Of a DNA stretch of 8,401 nucleotides, positions 6,013-8,401 are shown piece after piece. A program made the position numbers and the translations under genes. Position 1 is the stretch's first letter. Every line of letters begins with the position of its first letter. The notes under the pieces were generated by a model. That model had not been told where the DNA came from. It saw only the letters and a list, made by a program, of their open reading frames with translations, and did not search any database. Source of the DNA: Christiangramia sp. (lineage in GTDB: Bacteria > Bacteroidota > Bacteroidia > Flavobacteriales > Flavobacteriaceae); assembly GCA_024635735.1 (NCBI GenBank), contig JAGXII010000201.1:1-8401 (forward strand), in the 5' to 3' direction.

Positions 6013-7163
6013 TAACTTCTGAAGATTTTTATAAACGACTGGACCAACAGGTTAAGGAAGGAAAGCCCTTTGTGGCATATCGTAAACCTGATTCAATGAA
6101 TATGGTAAAAACTATCCTGCAAAAGGATAGTGAAGTATATAAATCTAAAGACCTCAAGGAGAGCGGATTCATTTTTTCGGCATTTAATTCAGAATCTTCA
6201 GCGTATTTGATTCCTTCAGATTCTTCTGAAAACCTGGAATATGAATTCCAGTTTAAAGAAGAGGAGGATGTTTCAGGATCTGAAATTATTGAGGCCGAAG
6301 GAAATTTTTCGCAGAGCGAAATAGATCAGCGAGATCACGAAAATCTTGTTCAGGCAGGGATAGATGACATTAAAAAAGGTAAACTGCATAAGGTTGTTTT
6401 ATCACGTTCGGAAACAGTAGAGCTATACGATCCTTCTCCATTCCGCATATTTAAAAATTTATTAAATAAATATCCGAATGCCTTTGTTTATCTATGGTAT
6501 CATCCCGAAACCAGTTATTGGCTGGGAGCTTCCCCTGAAACACTTTTAAGAACAGAGCGTACCAGGTTTAGTACCATGGCGCTTGCAGGAACCCAGGTTT
6601 TTAAGGGCAGCACCGATGTAGAATGGGGGGGGAAGGAAGTTGAAGAACAACTTTTTGTAACCGATTATATAACAAATACCCTGGAAAAAATGCCGGCAGT
6701 AAGGAGTCTGGAGCTTTCCAGGTCCTACTCTAAAAAGGCCGGTAATCTTCTACATATTTGTACCGATATCAATGGTTATTTAACTTCCGAAGAAAATATC
6801 GGGGAGCTTATAAAAGAATTACATCCCACCCCGGCCATTTGCGGATTGCCTAAAGAAAAAGCTCTGAAGTTTATTCTTGAAAAGGAGAATTACAAAAGAG
6901 AATTCTATGCCGGCTTTCTTGGAGAACTGAATTTAAAAACACATACTCAAAGAAGTAGTAACCGGCATAACCAGGAAAATCAGCAATTCAGTTCTATATC
7001 TAAGAAAAGTGATTTATATGTAAATCTAAGATGTATGATGTTGAAAGACGGAAATGCCAGGATATATGTGGGTGGAGGAATTACAAAAGATTCCAATGCG
7101 GGCGATGAATGGATGGAAACTGTAAATAAATCTCAAACCATGAAGGCGGTACTTGTTAAATAA
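6009..7163 (+). CDS. menF: Isochorismate synthase (MenF type)
   Basis: MenF converts chorismate to isochorismate, the first committed step of menaquinone synthesis, using Mg2+. The 384-residue protein has the chorismate-binding fold: HKVVLSR (127-133) with the expected general base Lys128, GASPETLL (173-180) with Glu177 as likely general acid, MALAGTQ (190-196), a probable Mg ligand Glu213 in EEQLFVTDY, LHPTPAICGLP (271-281), and GGGITKDSNAGDEWMETVNK (355-374) carrying the second Mg-binding glutamate region. Between GFLGELN and LYVNLRCM lies a polar Arg/Asn/Gln/Ser-rich segment (about 310-335) that is longer than in E. coli MenF. The start overlaps the menI stop, and menD follows after 50 bases. 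The neighbours favour a menaquinone enzyme over siderophore or salicylate paralogues. A run of eight G at 6625-6632 encodes Trp-Gly-Gly in frame. Confidence 0.93.
   Translation: MITSEDFYKRLDQQVKEGKPFVAYRKPDSMNMVKTILQKDSEVYKSKDLKESGFIFSAFNSESSAYLIPSDSSENLEYEFQFKEEEDVSGSEIIEAEGNFSQSEIDQRDHENLVQAGIDDIKKGKLHKVVLSRSETVELYDPSPFRIFKNLLNKYPNAFVYLWYHPETSYWLGASPETLLRTERTRFSTMALAGTQVFKGSTDVEWGGKEVEEQLFVTDYITNTLEKMPAVRSLELSRSYSKKAGNLLHICTDINGYLTSEENIGELIKELHPTPAICGLPKEKALKFILEKENYKREFYAGFLGELNLKTHTQRSSNRHNQENQQFSSISKKSDLYVNLRCMMLKDGNARIYVGGGITKDSNAGDEWMETVNKSQTMKAVLVK
6625..6632 (+). repeat. Eight-G homopolymer inside menF
   Basis: Eight consecutive G lie in the codons TGG GGG GGG for Trp206-Gly207-Gly208 of MenF. 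The frame is open on both sides and the conserved motifs before and after are intact, so the length as given is functional. Such a tract is conspicuous in an AT-rich genome and is prone to slippage or read errors. Confidence 0.85.
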
Positions 7164-7213
7164 GCCCAAAATCTGTACTCCAAATTATTGGTAAATTGTA
7201 ATTTTGAGCTTCT

Positions 7214-8401
7214 ATGAAATACTCCAAAATACCTGTAGCAAGATCTGTAGTTTCTTTATGCGTTTCAAAAGACATTAAAAATGTCGTGATATCCCCAGGA
7301 TCGCGTAATGCACCTCTAACCATTGGCTTTACCCATCACAGCGATATTAACGCCTATAGCATTGTGGATGAACGCTGTGCTGCCTTTTTTGCTTTGGGCA
7401 TGGCTCAGCAGCTTAAAAAGCCCGTTGCTTTGGTCTGTACTTCCGGTTCTGCCCTTCTAAATTATTATCCTGCTATCTCAGAAGCTTTTTATAGTGATAT
7501 TCCTCTGGTAATTATTTCAGCAGATAGACCCGTAGAACGAATAGATATTGGTGACGGGCAGACAATAAGGCAGAAGAACGTATTCGAAAATCATATTCTG
7601 TATTCTGCAAATCTTTATTCAGAACTGGTTCTGGAAAAAGAGACTAACGATCCAAAATTGCAGCAAAAGCAGTTTGAGGCGCAAAAGCATAATGAGAGAG
7701 AGGTAAATCTGGCGTTGAATAAAGCGATAGAAGAGAAGGGCCCCGTACACATTAATGTTCCTTTTTATGAACCTCTTTATGATACCCTGGAAGATATTGA
7801 AGTAACTCCACTACAGATTTTTCCTGAAATAAAGGAGAGGCATTACTCTACCAGGCAACTTCAGCCATATGCCGATGTCTGGAATCAGGTAGAACGAAAA
7901 ATGGTAATTGTTGGAGTCGCTCAGCCAAATGCAGTAGAGCAGGAGTTTTTGGATAAGCTGGCTCAGGACAAAAGTGTGATTGTTTTTACTGAAACTACTT
8001 CCAATCTTCATCATGAAGAATTTTTCACCCGTATAGATACCTTAATAGGGCCTATTGAAAAGGATCATAACCGGCAGGACTTGTTTTTCAAACTTCAACC
8101 CGATATTCTGCTCACCTTTGGAGGAATGATCGTTTCTAAAAAGATCAAGGCTTTTCTACGAAATTATAATCCAAAGCATCACTGGCATGTGGATTCTAAA
8201 AAAGCCTATAACACTTTCTTCTGTTTGAATAAGCATTTTGAGACCGAAGTAAATTCATTTTTCTCTGAATTTCTTCCGCTTACTGAAAAAGTGGAAAGTG
8301 ATTATGCCAGTTTCTGGAAAGACATTAAAAAGAAACGCCAGAAACGCCATGAGGAATATATGGCAGAAATCACCTATTCAGATCTTAAAGCTATGCAAAT
8401 C
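7214..8401 (+). CDS. menD: SEPHCHC synthase (MenD), C-terminus cut by window edge
   Basis: MenD is a thiamine-diphosphate enzyme that adds a succinic semialdehyde unit, from decarboxylated 2-oxoglutarate, to isochorismate, giving 2-succinyl-5-enolpyruvyl-6-hydroxy-3-cyclohexene-1-carboxylate. The frame is open for 396 codons to the window end; MenD proteins are about 550-590 residues, so the C-terminal cofactor-binding domain with the GDG...NN motif lies outside. Seen here are ISPGSRNAPL (26-35), DER with Glu53 (equivalent to the ThDP-activating Glu55 of E. coli), CTSGSALLNYYPA (75-87) and SADRPVERIDIGDGQTIRQ (102-120), all diagnostic of MenD. The central domain follows. The ATG at 7214 puts the N-terminal MKYSKIPVA at the usual distance from SPGSR. 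It sits 50 bases after menF with no terminator between, so it belongs to the same operon. Confidence 0.95.
   Translation, partial: MKYSKIPVARSVVSLCVSKDIKNVVISPGSRNAPLTIGFTHHSDINAYSIVDERCAAFFALGMAQQLKKPVALVCTSGSALLNYYPAISEAFYSDIPLVIISADRPVERIDIGDGQTIRQKNVFENHILYSANLYSELVLEKETNDPKLQQKQFEAQKHNEREVNLALNKAIEEKGPVHINVPFYEPLYDTLEDIEVTPLQIFPEIKERHYSTRQLQPYADVWNQVERKMVIVGVAQPNAVEQEFLDKLAQDKSVIVFTETTSNLHHEEFFTRIDTLIGPIEKDHNRQDLFFKLQPDILLTFGGMIVSKKIKAFLRNYNPKHHWHVDSKKAYNTFFCLNKHFETEVNSFFSEFLPLTEKVESDYASFWKDIKKKRQKRHEEYMAEITYSDLKAMQI

Noticed and set aside
7199..7206. TAATTTTG as a -7 promoter for menD
   Set aside because: It matches TAnnTTTG exactly, but transcription would start at or next to the ATG at 7214, and no TTG lies at the -33 distance; menD is more simply read from the menI-menF transcript.
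7811..8014. Minus-strand 67-codon open frame
   Set aside because: It lies inside menD on the opposite strand with no supporting motifs.

Overview
The window looks like an ordinary chromosomal stretch from an AT-rich member of the Bacteroidota, most likely a marine member of the Flavobacteriaceae (Gramella/Christiangramia-like). This is an inference from the protein style, the single-chain iron-sulfur serine dehydratase, the lack of strong Shine-Dalgarno sequences, and a Bacteroidota-style promoter element. No plasmid, phage, insertion sequence, CRISPR array, tRNA or rRNA was seen.

Layout, left to right. (1) 1-1346, minus: L-serine dehydratase, with its C-terminus cut by the window edge. (2) 1347-1559: a divergent regulatory region. 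It holds a perfect 8-bp inverted repeat followed directly by a sigma-54-like -24/-12 element facing dnaK. (3) 1560-3487, plus: dnaK, complete at both ends but broken by a one-base frameshift near 2017. (4) 3511-3540: a strong hairpin terminator shared by dnaK and the convergent gene. (5) 3539-4801, minus: an Nramp-fold transporter lacking the canonical metal-binding residues. (6) 4816-4887: a decayed palindromic dispersed repeat. (7) 4905-5540, minus: a small alpha/beta-hydrolase esterase. (8) 5590-8401, plus: a menaquinone operon, menI-menF-menD, with menD cut by the right edge.

How the genes work together. MenF makes isochorismate from chorismate and MenD joins it to 2-oxoglutarate with thiamine diphosphate. 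MenI later releases 1,4-dihydroxy-2-naphthoate from its CoA ester. The operon therefore supplies both the entry steps and a late step of menaquinone synthesis. DnaK is the general Hsp70 chaperone, and the serine dehydratase turns serine into pyruvate and ammonia.

The points most worth a second look are the dnaK frameshift, the palindrome plus sigma-54-like element before dnaK, the non-canonical Nramp-type transporter, the dispersed repeat, and a run of eight G inside menF. I found no convincing new multi-gene system; most of the window is housekeeping.
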